Positions 12,323 to 24,011 of a DNA stretch of 64,000 nt are shown here, one piece after another. The stretch covers positions 2,728,001 through 2,792,000 of the forward strand of contig OX637800.1 of the NCBI GenBank assembly GCA_951802425.1, written 5' to 3'. Within the stretch, counting starts at the first letter, position 1, and every line of letters starts with the position of its first letter. The DNA is from Clavaria fumosa. Taxonomy: Eukaryota > Basidiomycota > Agaricomycetes > Agaricales > Clavariaceae. The notes beneath the pieces were generated by a model. The model did not search any database and had not been told where the DNA came from. It was given only the letters and a program-made list of their open reading frames with translations. The translations under genes were made by a program, and so were the position numbers.

Positions 12323-13830
12323 CTACACCTTTGCTCTATAATGTAAAGCATTGAGATAGGAAAACAGAGCAGTGCATTGAATTAAAACAAGGAAGTTGTT
12401 AGCCATGACTACTGCCACTTGATCAATAGTGGATGCATGTATTCCACAATAAGCCACAGGAATCCAGCAAAGCTTAAGTCCTGTGAAAGCATTGCATAAC
12501 CATCCATTATTGATGATGTATGGCCATGACCACCAATAGTTTAAATCTCTGTGAATGATGTGAAGCACCCCAGCTCCTGCATCCCACACTCTCACTGTCC
12601 CATCATTAGATCTTGAAACTATACTTGTGCCATCTGGAGAGAATAACACTGATGTGATGTGTTGAGAATAGCCCTCAAGTGTCTGCAGATGACCACCAGT
12701 TACTGCATCCCACACTCTCACTGTTTTGTCAACAGACCCTGAAACTATCCTTGTGCCATCAGGAGAGAATGACACTGATGTGATGTAATCAGAATGGCCC
12801 TCAAGTGTCTGCAGATGAGCACCAGTAACTGCATCCCACACTCTCACAGTGCAGTCTTCAGACCCAGAAACTATCTTGGTGCCATCTGGAGAGAATGACA
12901 CTGATGTGATGAGTTGAGAATGGCCCTCAAGTGTCTGCAGATGACCACCAGTGACTGCATCCCACACTCTCACTGTCCTGTCACCAGACTTTGAAACTAT
13001 TCTTGTGCCATCTGGAGAGAATGACACTAATCAGAATGGCCCCAAAGTGTCTGCAGATGACCACCAGTGACTGCATCCCATACTCTCACTGTTCTGTCAC
13101 CAGACCTTGAAACTATCCTTGTGCCATCTGGAGAGAATGACACTAATGTGATGAAAGAATGGTCCTCAAGTGTCTGCAAATGACCACCAGTGACTGCATC
13201 CCACACTCTCACTGTTTTGTCAATAGATCCTGAAACTATCCTTGTGCCATCTGGAGAGAATGATGCTGATGTGATGTAAGAAGAATGGCCTTTAAGTGTC
13301 TGCAGATGACCACCAGTGACTGCATCCCACACTCTCACAGTGCAGTCCTGAGACCCTGAAACCATCCTTGTGCCATCTGGAGAGAATGACACTGATGTGA
13401 TGTGTTGAGAATGGCCCTCAAGTGTCTGCAGATGACCATCAGTGGCTTCATCCCATGCTCTCAAGTCACAAGACCCTGAAACTGTTATTTTGCCATCTGG
13501 AGAGAATAACACTGATGTGGGGTAATCAGAATGGTCCTTGGGTGTCTGCAGATGAGCACCAGTGACTGCATCCCACACTATCACTGTCCCATCACAAGAT
13601 CCTGAAACCATCCATGAACCATCTGGAGAGAATGATACTGATATGACAAGTTGAGAATGGCCCTCAAGTGTCTGCAGATGAGCACCAGTGACTGCATCTC
13701 ACACTCTCACTGTGCAGTCTTCAGACCCTGAAACTATCCTTGTGCCATCTGGAGAGAATGACACTGATGTGATGTAATTAGAATGGCCCTTAAGTGTCTG
13801 CAGATGACCACCAGTGACTACATCCCACAC
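12323..13830 (-). pseudogene. Truncated NACHT-WD40 C-terminal copy (WD40 repeats plus tail)
   Basis: The minus-strand sequence encodes WD40 repeats of the form SFSPDGTRIVSGS..TVRVWDAVTGGHLQTLEGHS, followed by a tail (HRDLNYWWSWPYIINNGW) closely matching the end of the intact gene at 51203-55842. It is broken by a frameshift near 13027, where about 10 bases of a repeat are missing and the frame ends in HSD-stop. A second break near 13710 turns the conserved RVWDAV Trp codon (TGG) into TGA. The 5' end is cut off at 13830, where an LTR sequence begins, so the NACHT and N-terminal domains are absent. It is a partial duplicate that is no longer a gene. Its repeats could still serve as donors for gene conversion with the intact copy; that is inference. 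Confidence 0.85.
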
Positions 13831-14750
13831 TTAGAAAGAAGCAGGGTAGTCTTGGTGTTGTTGCGGTCACCAAGTGAGACAAGACCTATCAATCACGATG
13901 GTCTCAAGCTCAAAGGGCGTAATAGCCTCAGGCTTAAACCAAAGTGTGTCAATATCAAGTCTAGAGTACCGTAAGTACATGTGAGATTTTATATATGTGC
14001 ATACGGAAGGTATAACAGAAAAGGAAAAGTACAGAGGTTGCCAGGCAACAGAACTATAGTAGTGTGGGGTATGTTTAGTTGTAAAATGACTAGGTGCATG
14101 TTCTACTAAGGTCGCGAGGGGTTAAGAAAGCATAGGTAAGATTGTGAACATGACCTGTCATGGGTTGCAACCTAGTTAAATAAGCATATACATAACTATA
14201 ACTATGGGGGGATTCTCAGATCATAAGCAACATAGTTATAGAGTACTGGGGAGAAGAAGGGGAGCATAATTTGAAGGGTATATGCAGCTGACCGTTGGTG
14301 GCACATTTGAGCATTAAGGTCACAAGGTCATAAGAGTGGTCACATGGGTGATGCTAGTGACGCAGGTGATGCTAGTGGCACAGGTGACTTGGGCAGGAGG
14401 TCACATGGGTAATGCTGGTAACGCAGGTAATGGCCATAACACTGGTAATGTATTAGCACTGGTGGTGGTAGTGACAGGGGTGCTGTGCAGCAAGTCATGT
14501 GCTGGCTGAAGAGGATGTGCAATGGCGTGTCACGCATCAAGATGATGAGTTCAGATGAAGTATATGCATGGGTGAAGTGTAGAGAGGTGTCACAAGTATG
14601 GCATGGTGGTCACGAGTGTTGTGTGAGGGCAGAGGAGGTCGGGGAGGCTTCCAGAAGAGGACGGCGGGTTCCAGAAGTGTATAGAGGGGCTTGCAAGGTT
14701 GTAGAGGGCCATCAGGGGGTTCATAGGTGTTGGTAGAGTTGACTTGGGCA
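13831..14750 (-). mobile_element. Truncated A-family LTR (reverse), split by element A1; rest at 25340-25368
   Basis: The sequence matches the reverse complement of the long A-family LTR, including the inner segment GTGTCAATATCAAGTCT near 13950. Its 5' terminus (reverse complement of TGTCAGGACCCATTCATT) lies at 25345-25368, on the far side of element A1. The bases TTGACTTGGGCA at the left and GGGCAAGGGAAAAATG at the right rejoin into a normal LTR start once A1 is removed. Its other end is missing and abuts the WD40 pseudogene. Confidence 0.8.
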
Positions 14751-16057
14751 TGTCAGGACCCATCCATTTTTCCTCAACCTAACAACTCTATCACCACCCA
14801 TGGACCTCCCAACATTCCCCTACCACCTTGCGAACCCCCCTACACTCTTCCGAAACCCGCTACCAACTTCTGAACACCTCTCAGGCCTCCATCATCTCCT
14901 CACGACACTCGCGATCATACTGTCATACTCGTGTCACCTCCTGCCACCTCACCTTACGCGTACCCACCGCTGAACCCACTATTCGATGCTCAACACACTC
15001 TTACATGACTCCTACAGTGGCATGTGACTTGCCGCATGGCACACCGGTGCTACTCGCATTACTTGCGTTACCAGTGTTACTCACATGACATACCGCCCAA
15101 GGTCACCTGTCTCACCAGCGCTGTCCACGTGACTGCTCACCTGACCTCGCGACCTTAACAATGACACGCGCCACTGGTGGTCAAGCTGTGTATCCTTTTA
15201 AATTATGTTCTCCCTTCTTCTTCTCAGTTGTCTATAACTGCGTTAGCCTTGGACCAAGCACCTCTGCTCAGTTGTAGTTACACATATGCTTATTTAGTTA
15301 GGTTGCGACCCATGACCAGTCATGTCCGCGACCTTACCTATGCTTAGTTTACCCCTTGCGACCTTAGTAGAACACGCGCACAGTCACTCTATGACTAGTT
15401 ATACCCCATACTACTATAGTCTTGTCGCCTGGCGCTCTCTGTACTTTCCCTTTCTCATCATACTCTCTGTACATACATATATATAAGTCTCACATGTACT
15501 TACTGCACTCCGGACTTGATATTGACACATTATTGGTTTAAGCTTGAGGCCCGATGCCTTCTGAGCTTCGAACCAAGTGCGATTGATAGTGCTTGTCTCA
15601 CTTGGTGACCAGATCACACCAAGACCCACTATGCTTTTCTTCTACTTCGTTCTTGATGCTTGTGCGGCTCATGCCACCTAAGTATTCTCTCCTATTCATC
15701 TTGGTATTGATCCTTGGAACCCAACAGGTTCTCTTATCGATCAGCAAGGTCATTGCCTTTGGCCGACCCATTCTCAACATCGTTGCGACCTCACGTGACC
15801 CCTCTCTATCGTCTATTTCTCCCACCTCGTCTATTTCTCTCTCATGCTTTGTTGATTGATGTTGTGACCTCCTCACTTGCCTTTTCTCTTTTATGCTCTG
15901 TCTTCCGATGTTGTGACCTTCCTAGCATATCGACGACCTTCCAGGACCGAGTATTCTTGACTGTACTCAACAGTTGATTGGTTTTAGCGAGTTTGCAAGA
16001 CCGGTCACCAACGAGTTGATATTTGGTATTACTTGCAAGACGGGACAGGCCCTAACA
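14751..16057 (+). repeat. 5' LTR of element A1 (1307 bp)
   Basis: It starts TGTCAGG and ends CCTAACA. It contains a TATA box near 15477 and the predicted RNA start at 15513. Compared with the 3' LTR it differs mainly by C/T and G/A changes at CpG sites. Confidence 0.9.
15477..15523 (+). promoter_or_regulatory. LTR promoter: TATA box and predicted 5' end of element RNA
   Basis: TATATATAAG at about 15477-15486 is followed some 30 bases later by GACTTGATATT (15513-15523). That 11-mer is exactly complementary to the bases just inside the LTR (16059-16069). This is expected if transcription starts at or near 15513 and the RNA 5' end folds back as primer, as described for Tf1. The start site is inferred, not observed. 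Confidence 0.65.
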
Positions 16058-16070
16058 TAATATCAAGTCT
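16058..16070 (+). promoter_or_regulatory. Self-priming primer-binding site of A1
   Basis: AATATCAAGTC (16059-16069), one base inside the 5' LTR, is the reverse complement of GACTTGATATT at 15513-15523. I see no obvious tRNA 3'-end complement here. The same site and distance are kept in the reversed copy at 46564-46575. Confidence 0.7.
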
Positions 16071-16110
16071 CCCCCTCGCCCCACCACTCAACACCCGGAT
16101 AACACCCTAT

Positions 16111-18096
16111 TATGTCTTCCAGTCACACTCCCCAACCAACCACTCATCACTTTCAGACATGCACAGGTAGCTGTGCGATTACTCCAATGATTTTGGAGAC
16201 TACTCGCAAGCCACCTACCACTGTTCAAGAGTGACCCGCATCCGTTGTTCAATCACAGCCCAAAGAATCCACCCAAATCGCACCTAGCCACGCCTCGTCC
16301 CCGCATGAAGAAGCTGAGTCCCTCGTGGAGCAGCTCGGCTACCCGTGCTTTGACCGCCCTTGCCACCGCACCTATCAAATCCTTAACAATACTTGCTGCC
16401 AATATGAGATCAGAACTCTCGATGAAGAACTAGCGTATCTCATTGAGACGATGAATCTCTACAAGGCATTGGTACGATTGACGGATGGATTCTGTTCTAA
16501 CCCTCAGAACCGGTTATACAAGAGTCAGCATCAGTATCCAGGGACTACTGACTGTGGAGTTCCCACTCCCCCTGACCTGGATACCCCCTCGTGACCTCCG
16601 AGACAGGCTCAACCTACTAGAGGACCTCGAGATATGGGCCCGCTTTTCCAGGTCGTGGCACAATCCCTGCAGAACTTCGCAAACCTTGCCGCACCCAATG
16701 AGCGACCCACCATTGTCTCCAGGATCCCCAGATATACCGCCCCTCATAGCAGCTGGCCCACTTGGACGCAGCCAGCCACTACTCCGAGTAGGATGCTCCC
16801 TCGCGACCCTATAGGGACTGAAGCAATGCTTCAACCTGCCCCCCGCCTTGAGATTCCAGTCGAGCCCTTCTGTATTCCACAACCGGAAGCACGACCAGTA
16901 CCCCCGATGGAGACGCGACCAGCATCTCGTCCCCCGACTCAGGCTGAAGCTCCACAGGTCCCTCCGGTCCCCTATGCATCCACACCTTGCCGCTGCACTT
17001 CGAGATGAGGCGCCTGGAACCCACCATCACCATTACTATTACCAGGCCCCTCCCTCTGAAGGACCATCGGCCTGAGATGCCTTCGCTCGACACCAGGCAT
17101 CCTGAACCATTCAATGGTCATGACTGACACAAGTGGAAGCCTTTCGTCACGGAATGCCTAATGACTTTCTTCGCGAAGCCCGTAACCTTCCAAGGAGATC
17201 ACGAGAGGGTTACTTTTGCTGCCTCTTACCTCACAGACACCGCGCAGAGCCACTACACCTCCCTCCTTCAATTCAATGCCAAACACCCGGCTCTACATCC
17301 CTGGGAAGGATTCATCCATGAGTTTGGAGGGATGTTTGGAGTGGTCAACACACAGATTGAAGCCGACCAGAACCTCTGTATGTTTCAGATGGGCGAAAAC
17401 GAACATTTCTCAAACCACATTATCCGCTTCGAGTCTTTCGCCTTTGAATCCAACTGGAACTCAGCTGCCCTTCAATCGGAACTCTACCGTTCATTGTCCA
17501 CATGCATTAAAAAGGCCATGAAAGTCATTCCACCACCTACGACATACCAAGAACTTCGAGATTTGGCCATGCAGATTGATCAGAGGCATTGGGAATATGA
17601 GAGTGAGACCCGCCAAACTCAATTCCGTGCTAACCCTCCTGCTCCTCATCCCCCTGCTCAACAAGGCAGAAATTGCCCCTTGGCTCAACAAGGTGGAAAT
17701 CGCAGCTACCAAACGACGTTGCGACCTTATCCCACCACTGGCAATAACCCTACAACACCCCGACCAGCTGCAGGAAACCCTGCGACTTCACCGCGACCCG
17801 CCAATCTGCCTCGCCAGCCAAATCTCAATCCGAATCCGCCCTACGTCCCCCTTAGCGATGAGGAATGAGAACGTCATCGTCAGGGAAACCTCTGCATGAG
17901 ATGTGGGAAGCCCAGACACTACAGCACTGCTTGTCCCGACTGACGAGTAGCAGGATGAGCCGTGTTTACGCTCAAGGAAGGAGAGGAAGACTTCCAGGAA
18001 GTGTATGAAGTCGAAGAAGAAGTGGAAGAGGATGTCGATGATCCGCACAAAGAGTTAAACGAGGAAGTGACTCAGGAGCTTCCGGGGGAACTCTGA
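16111..18096 (+). pseudogene. A1 gag (capsid and zinc knuckle), several stops
   Basis: The frame starts at ATG 16111 (MSSSHTPQPTTHHF) and runs in one frame to TGA 18094-18096, interrupted by several stops. One is a TGA shortly before 16240; another is the TGA at 17866-17868. A long capsid-type region (17161-17865) contains FAKPVTFQGDHE, SYLTDTAQSHYTSLLQF, WEGFIHEFGGMFG and a Pro/Gln-rich linker. After the 17866 stop the same frame gives CMRCGKPRHYSTAC, a CX2CX4HX4C zinc knuckle, then an acidic tail (VEEEVEEDVDD). Gag would package the element RNA. The reversed relative at 46400 has CAA where this copy has its first TGA, which points to an ancestral CGA. Pol continues in the -1 frame after 18090. 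Confidence 0.85.
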
Positions 18097-21000
18097 GTCG
18101 CGATGAACCAACCCCCATACTCGCGCGGGCTGCGACTAGTTCCTCCTCTCCTCAGTTTCTTTGTGACTTTTCTAATACTCCTAATGCTTCCCAGTCCTCC
18201 CAATCCTTCCTCATAAAGACACAAATCCCAGATTTCAGTTCGACTCCCCTAAATACTCTTGTTGACTGCGGCGCATCCATGAATTTTATCGACTCTGTAC
18301 TCGCGAACACCTGTCCGAACCTCCTAATACCACTCCCGCAACCCCTACCTCTCCAATACTTCGACAGAAGTTCCTCCAGCTCCAACATAACCCACTACAT
18401 CCTCGCTAACATGAAGTTTCCCAACGATACTATCCAATCCATTAAGTTCCTCGTCACTAAGACTCATCCTCTCACCCCTGTGGTTCTAGGACTTGATTGG
18501 TTGCGAACCTGGAACCCCAAAATCGATTGGACCAACCTCACTTTTAGTTTTGGACAGACAGCCTGCTCCGCGACTATCCCTCTCACCCTTCTGGATGCGA
18601 AACTCCTGAATAAACCTCCTCCTGACCTCGCGAACTCAACACCAAAACCTTCTAAACCCCCGTGAGTTCAATTGGTCAAAGCCACCACGCTTCGTCGCTT
18701 GGAGCAACAAGGAGAATTTATAGGTCTCTTATACTTCCAACCTGCGAACAACCCCTATGACAACGAATCCATACTCGCGAGTTCCGCGACCATGCAACCC
18801 CCTCCAAAACCCGAAGAAACAGTCCTGCACGAGTACCATGACTTCCTAGACGTCTTTTCCAAAGATCTAGCCTGGGAACTACCTCCGCACCGCGACTATG
18901 ACCACTGAATCGAACTTGAGGAAGGTGAAACACCTCCTCACAGGAAGCTATACAACATGTCAGAAGTGGAGTTAAAGATGTTGAAAGATTATTTGGATGA
19001 CATGTTGGATAAAGGCTTCATTCGGCCATCGAAATCCCCCGCAGGTGCACCGGTACTCTTCGCGAAGAAGAAAGATGGAGGCCTTCGCCTCTGCGTCGAC
19101 TATCGAGGTCTCAACAAAATCACCCGCAAAAACCGCTACCCTATCCCCCGAATCGAGACCCTCGTCAACCAGTTATGTTCGGCCAAAATCTACTTGAAGA
19201 TCAACCTCCATGTTGGGTATAACAACATGAGGATAGCTGAAGGAGATGAGTGGAAAACTGCATTCCGCACCTGCTACGGCGCGTTTGAATATCTTGTTAT
19301 GCCATTTGGACTCACGAACGCACCCGTGACCTTTCAGCACCTCATGAATGATATCTTCCATGATTTGGTCAACGTGAACATGGTAGTTTACCTTGACGAC
19401 ATCCTAATCTACTTGGACAACCTCGAACAACATCGCGACCACGTCCGAGAGGTCCTACAACGTCTACACAAGGCAGACCTACATGCATGACCCGAGAAGT
19501 GTGATTTCCACACTGCGACGGTCGAATACCTCGGGGTTATAGTGTCCCCTGACGGAATCACAATGGACCCTTCGAAAATTCAAGCCATCCTCAGCTGGCC
19601 CGTACCTACGAAGATTCGCAACCTTCAGAGCTTCCTTGGCTTCGCCAACTTTTATCGGAGATTTATTGACAACTATTCAGGCATTGTCATTCCACTCACA
19701 TGACTCCTCCGCAAGGATACGCCATGGAAATGGAGCCCATAATGTCAACAGATTTTCGAGACCCTCAAGCAGGCCTTTACTGAAGCCCCCGTCCTCCAGC
19801 ACTACGACCCCGATGACCCCATCACCCTCAAATGCGACGCTTCTGACTACACCATAGCGGCCATTCTCTCTCAAACCAATCCCATGACCAACGAACTACG
19901 CCCCATTGCTTTGTACGCACGGACAATGATTGCCACGGAGCTCAACTACAATATATATGACAAAGAGCTCCTTGCGATCCACGAAGCTTTCAAGCAATGG
20001 CGAGCATATCTTGAAGGCACGAGATACCAAGTACAGGTCTTCTCCAACCACAATAATTTACGATATTTTACCACCATGAAGCAATTAAGCCACCGACAAG
20101 CCCACTGGGCTGAGTATCTTTCCAGCTTTGATTATGTTATTCATTATCGAGCAGGAAAGTTAGGCGCAAAGCCAGATGCCCTCACGCGACAACCCGACGT
20201 CTACCCGAAGAAGGCCGACCAACCCGCGACCAATGCCCTCAACAACAAGGTCACGATACCACCGGAACTCCTTCGAGCAGCCGTCATACTCAACGAAGAG
20301 GCCCTATTCCCGCAAATTCGACACACTCCTCACGACCCGTACTTCACCAAGAGGTCCCAGGGCATTTCACAAGGTCGCAAGAAGGCTTTTTCGCTCTCAC
20401 CCGACGGTTTACTACTACTTCACAATGGTAAAATAACATTCCTGACCACGACTCCCTCCGGTTCGATATCCTACACTCAAACCACGACCACAAACTATGT
20501 GGACATCCAGGTATAAGAAAAACAACTCAACTAATAAATAGGTTGTTTTTCTGGCCAGGACTTCGCAAAGACATAACTGCCTACGTCCGTGGTTGTCACA
20601 CCTGCGCAAGAGCAAAACCCGTCCGACACAAACCCTATGGACTCCTCAAACCCTTGCCCATAGGCGAGTGACCTTGGTCTTCGATCTCAATGGACCATAT
20701 CGAAGCCCTCCCTCTCTCCGCGACCTTTGACTCGATCCTTGTCGTCGTCTGCTGACTTACGAAACAAGCGATCTTCATCGCCACCAACACTACTGATACC
20801 ACGAAAGAACTAGCCCATCATTTCGTCACCCACGTCTTCTCGAAACATGGGCTACCTGCGGACATAGTGTCGGATAGAGGAAGATTATTTGTTTCTAAGT
20901 TTTGGTCTTCGTTATGTCAGGCTTTGGACATTACTTCAAATCTTTCCACAGCCTACCATCCTGAGACCAATGGACAAACTGAACAAGTCAATCAAATATT

Positions 21001-21754
21001 GGAGCAATACATTCGAATCTATATGAACTACCAGCAGGACGACTGGACTTACCAACTCCCACTCGCAGAGTTTGTATACAATAACACCCCCCATAGTGCG
21101 ACTGGCGTCTCCCCATTTTTCGCGAATAAGGGGTACAACCCCCGGCTCATGATTTCTCTCAAGGACATACCCACGCACGAGGCCCACATGGTCGCGACCG
21201 ATCTCAAGATGCTCCATCAGCACCTACAAGATCAACTCAAGGTTGCGAACGAGGCCTACTTGCACTTTGCAGATAGAAAGAAAGAGGTTACACTGGATTG
21301 GAAGGAAGGGATGAAAGTGTGGTTAGACTTGCGAAATGTGAAGACGAAGAGACCAATGAAGAAGCTGGATTCGAAACAAGCCAGACCTTTCCCTATACTT
21401 GCGAAAGTCTCGACTGATGCCTATCGCCTCCAGCTTCCAAAATCAATGCAAGGAATTCACGTTGTTTTCCATGTCTCATTACTTGAGAAGGTCTACGACG
21501 ACACCTTCCCCCAGCAACAACAGCAACCCCCGCCCCCTATTGAAGTCGACGGCGAACAACACTATGAAGTCGCTGACATATTAGATTCTCGAAGGAGGGG
21601 TAGGAAAGTGCTCTACCTTGTACGTTGGGAAGGTTATGGACCCGAGGATGACACCTGGGAACCCATAGAATCACTTTCCGGATCGAAGGAACTCCTCGAA
21701 GATTTCCACACAACCTACCCGGACAAGCCTCGCGCAACCCACGCAACTCAATAA
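18097..21754 (+). pseudogene. A1 pol: protease, RT, RNase H, integrase, chromodomain, broken
   Basis: Protease: LVDCGASMNFID near 18260-18290, with Cys in the usual DSG/DTG position, then VVLGLDWL. RT (about 18957-19640): [30 protein letters not shown] and the catalytic YLDD. A TGA follows LHA at 19488-19490. RNase H (to about 20170): CDASDYTIAA, DKELLAIHEAFKQWRAYL, and SNHNNL where TDH is usual. Integrase: the two His residues of the zinc-binding domain are missing where the frame changes near 20516, but GCHTC, MDHIEALP, VSDRG and the Glu helix (QTEQVNQILEQY) are present. A chromodomain (YEVADILDSRRRGRKVLYLV, WEGYGPEDDTWEP) ends the protein at 21754. The enzymes would copy and integrate element DNA; the chromodomain would guide insertion to marked chromatin. 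Several TGA/TAG stops block expression. Confidence 0.9.
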
Positions 21755-21854
21755 TTTTTCCTTGCCTTATTTTTGCCTTTTGTCTTCATTTTCTCACTTT
21801 GAACTTCACAGTAATATATATACACGATAAAAATACAACAAAGAAAAAATCTAT

Positions 21855-23895
21855 CTACTGGTCGCAAGCTTTTTCCTTCCCCTTTTGCGACCCTTCTACC
21901 CCATCCCCACCTTCCACACTCGCGACTTTTTCTTCCTCTCCCCCCTTATCCTCCTTTCCAACCACAGGACCCTTCAACTCCACACCCCACTGGTCCACCC
22001 TCAGGAGATCCAATAGTTCCCTCCACACGTGACACTGCTCCTGCTCTGCCCATTTCTCCACCCATGGTGGGAGCTCTTGAGGCGACTTCAGCAAGAGGTC
22101 TTCGTAGGCAAAGAAGACCGTTTCGAGGCCTCATCGTCCTCGAAATCGAGCCTTGCGGAGCTCACCGACCATCGTCACGCACCGACTGCGCAATTCTAGA
22201 AACAAACTGTCAGCCCATCATCAAGAATACGAAATCTGCGATGACTTACCTCATTCCTGCTCCCTCGATGCTGATAACTCCATCTCCATCTTCCCTACAG
22301 TCGCAAACAATCCTATAAAAAAGACATGAATTAGTTCGTTTTATACTCGTGACTGTAGAACTTACCGTGTTCCGACTCCTCCGCCTCCGCGAGCCTACGC
22401 TGAAGCTCCTCCAGTTCAATCCTTTGATCTAGATAAACAGGAGAATCAGTTAGAATGTCACAAGGCGAAATTACGACTTACCAGCCCATTCCTTTTTCAC
22501 CGTCGCGATTACCCCCTTTACTTCCTCAAATCCTTCACGAGTCTTTCCCGTCAACGCCAACCACTCTACGGGCAAATTAGCTTATTTCACACTTGCGAGA
22601 GTTGACTTACCTTCTTTCTCCTTCTTCAAATCCCTTACCTCGCAACGCGACCCTCTCAATTTGGTCTCCTGGTCTGAGAAAACAAGGAATTACTTTGTGA
22701 CATGGTAAAACAAATGAATACTTACCTTCCCAGTCACCCTCAAGCGCCTTGAAATCCCTCTCCACCTCCACTATCCGCGCCCTCAATTTCGCGATCTCTG
22801 CATCCACCACCTCCCTCCCGAGCCCCGCCAACATGCGAATTCAGTAAAAACACAAAAAGCTAGGGAGCATTGGATACTTACCTTTGTCACCCCTCCGCAA
22901 TGCTACCAACTCGTGCTTCGCTACTGCCAGCTCTGCATCCAACTCCATCTCCCGATGCGACTTGTATAGCCATGCGATCTTCTGCGTGGGTTCCGCGACT
23001 TGCTGACAGAGCGTCGCAAGCTCCCTCTCGAGATCGGCTCTTGGGACCAAGATCCCCGCGACCTTCCCTCCCTCCTCCACCAACTCCCTTGACAACACCG
23101 GTTTTGCGACTCACCTTTTTGTCGATGGACCGGGTGTCGGGGACCGTGACTGGGCCCTGGTTCATTTCCTGTGAGTTGGCTGGATAGGAGTCCCTGGAAC
23201 GGACAGGGTAGCGTACCCTGCCCCCACTTGACTTGCGACCTTCGGAGTCGCCACCCCCACCGTTTCCGATCCTTCGGCACACTTCAGCGCCTTGTCGACC
23301 CACGCATCATCCCAACTGTATTCATTCTTGACGCACCATCGCCGAAATTCTTGGACCCAGGAACATTTGCCATGGTCCTCTGCGCACTGGCGACACTTGC
23401 CGGCAGTGCTACACACACACTGCCGGCCCTTTGCGACACAATTGTCGCAGTCCTGTGTTTTAACAATTAGAAGGGACAAGTGGAACGAGAAATACTATTA
23501 CACACCTCACACTCCCTCTTGTTCCACTCCTTATTCTCCTTCACTGTCCCGATTTTCTTCCAAGCTTTCAGAAATTCCATGGGCGACGGGTCAGCCCCGC
23601 CCGCGACTTTGCCCCTTATTCTGCTAGGGCCCGCAACATTTTCTTCCGCCCGACTTGGGCCCGCAACGTCGCTCCTCATTTCATTAGAGCCTGCGACCTT
23701 GCCCTTCTTCTTTTCATGCCCCGCGGTTTCTTCGCGAAGACGTGCGCATCGCTCTTGCTCGGCCTTTTGGTGGGCCAACATCTCAGCCAGTGCCTCTTTG
23801 TCATGACTAGCCTCACCCCTTTCGAACTCCTCGTATTCGCGCATTTCGTGTTCGAGTTGGGTTCCAGTGCGTTTGAGGATGTTGGAGGAGACCAT
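21855..23895 (-). pseudogene. Antisense spliced gene inside A1: Zn2Cys6-like cluster plus coiled coil (about 10 exons)
   Basis: Exons read on the minus strand at about 23895-23506, 23452-23217, 23168-23116, 23087-22882, 22828-22726, 22673-22611, 22565-22482, 22428-22366, 22312-22251 and 22195-21855. Introns are about 50-60 nt, mostly with GTAAGT donors, and phases agree (0, 2, 2, 1, then 1 throughout). The acceptor before 22828 is unclear. The first exon is charged (EYEEFERGEASHDKEALAEM) with VAGPSR repeats. Exon 2 has six cysteines spaced CX2CX6CX7CX2CX6C, the Zn2Cys6 DNA-binding pattern, followed by WCVKNEYSWDD. Later exons are heptad-rich helices (DLERELATLCQQ, IELEELQRRLAEAEE). The last exon has PPWVEKWAEQEQCHVWRELL and an acidic/Lys tail. 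Three TGA codons (exons 3, 9 and 10) sit where CGA fits. About 530 codons. DNA binding or a regulator of the element is inferred. Confidence 0.7.
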
Positions 23896-23999
23896 GGTGG
23901 TTGGACCTAGAGAAAAATTTCGGGTGTCATGACCTGATCAACAAACATCGCGCTGACTAACAGTCACATGACCTCCACTCTCGCAGGGCTCAAGGCTTG

Positions 24000-24011
24000 A
24001 AGGGGGGGTAA
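24000..24011 (+). promoter_or_regulatory. Polypurine tract of A1
   Basis: The run GAAGGGGGGGTAA lies directly before the 3' LTR start (TGTCAGG at 24012). This is the expected place and composition for the plus-strand primer. Confidence 0.6.
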
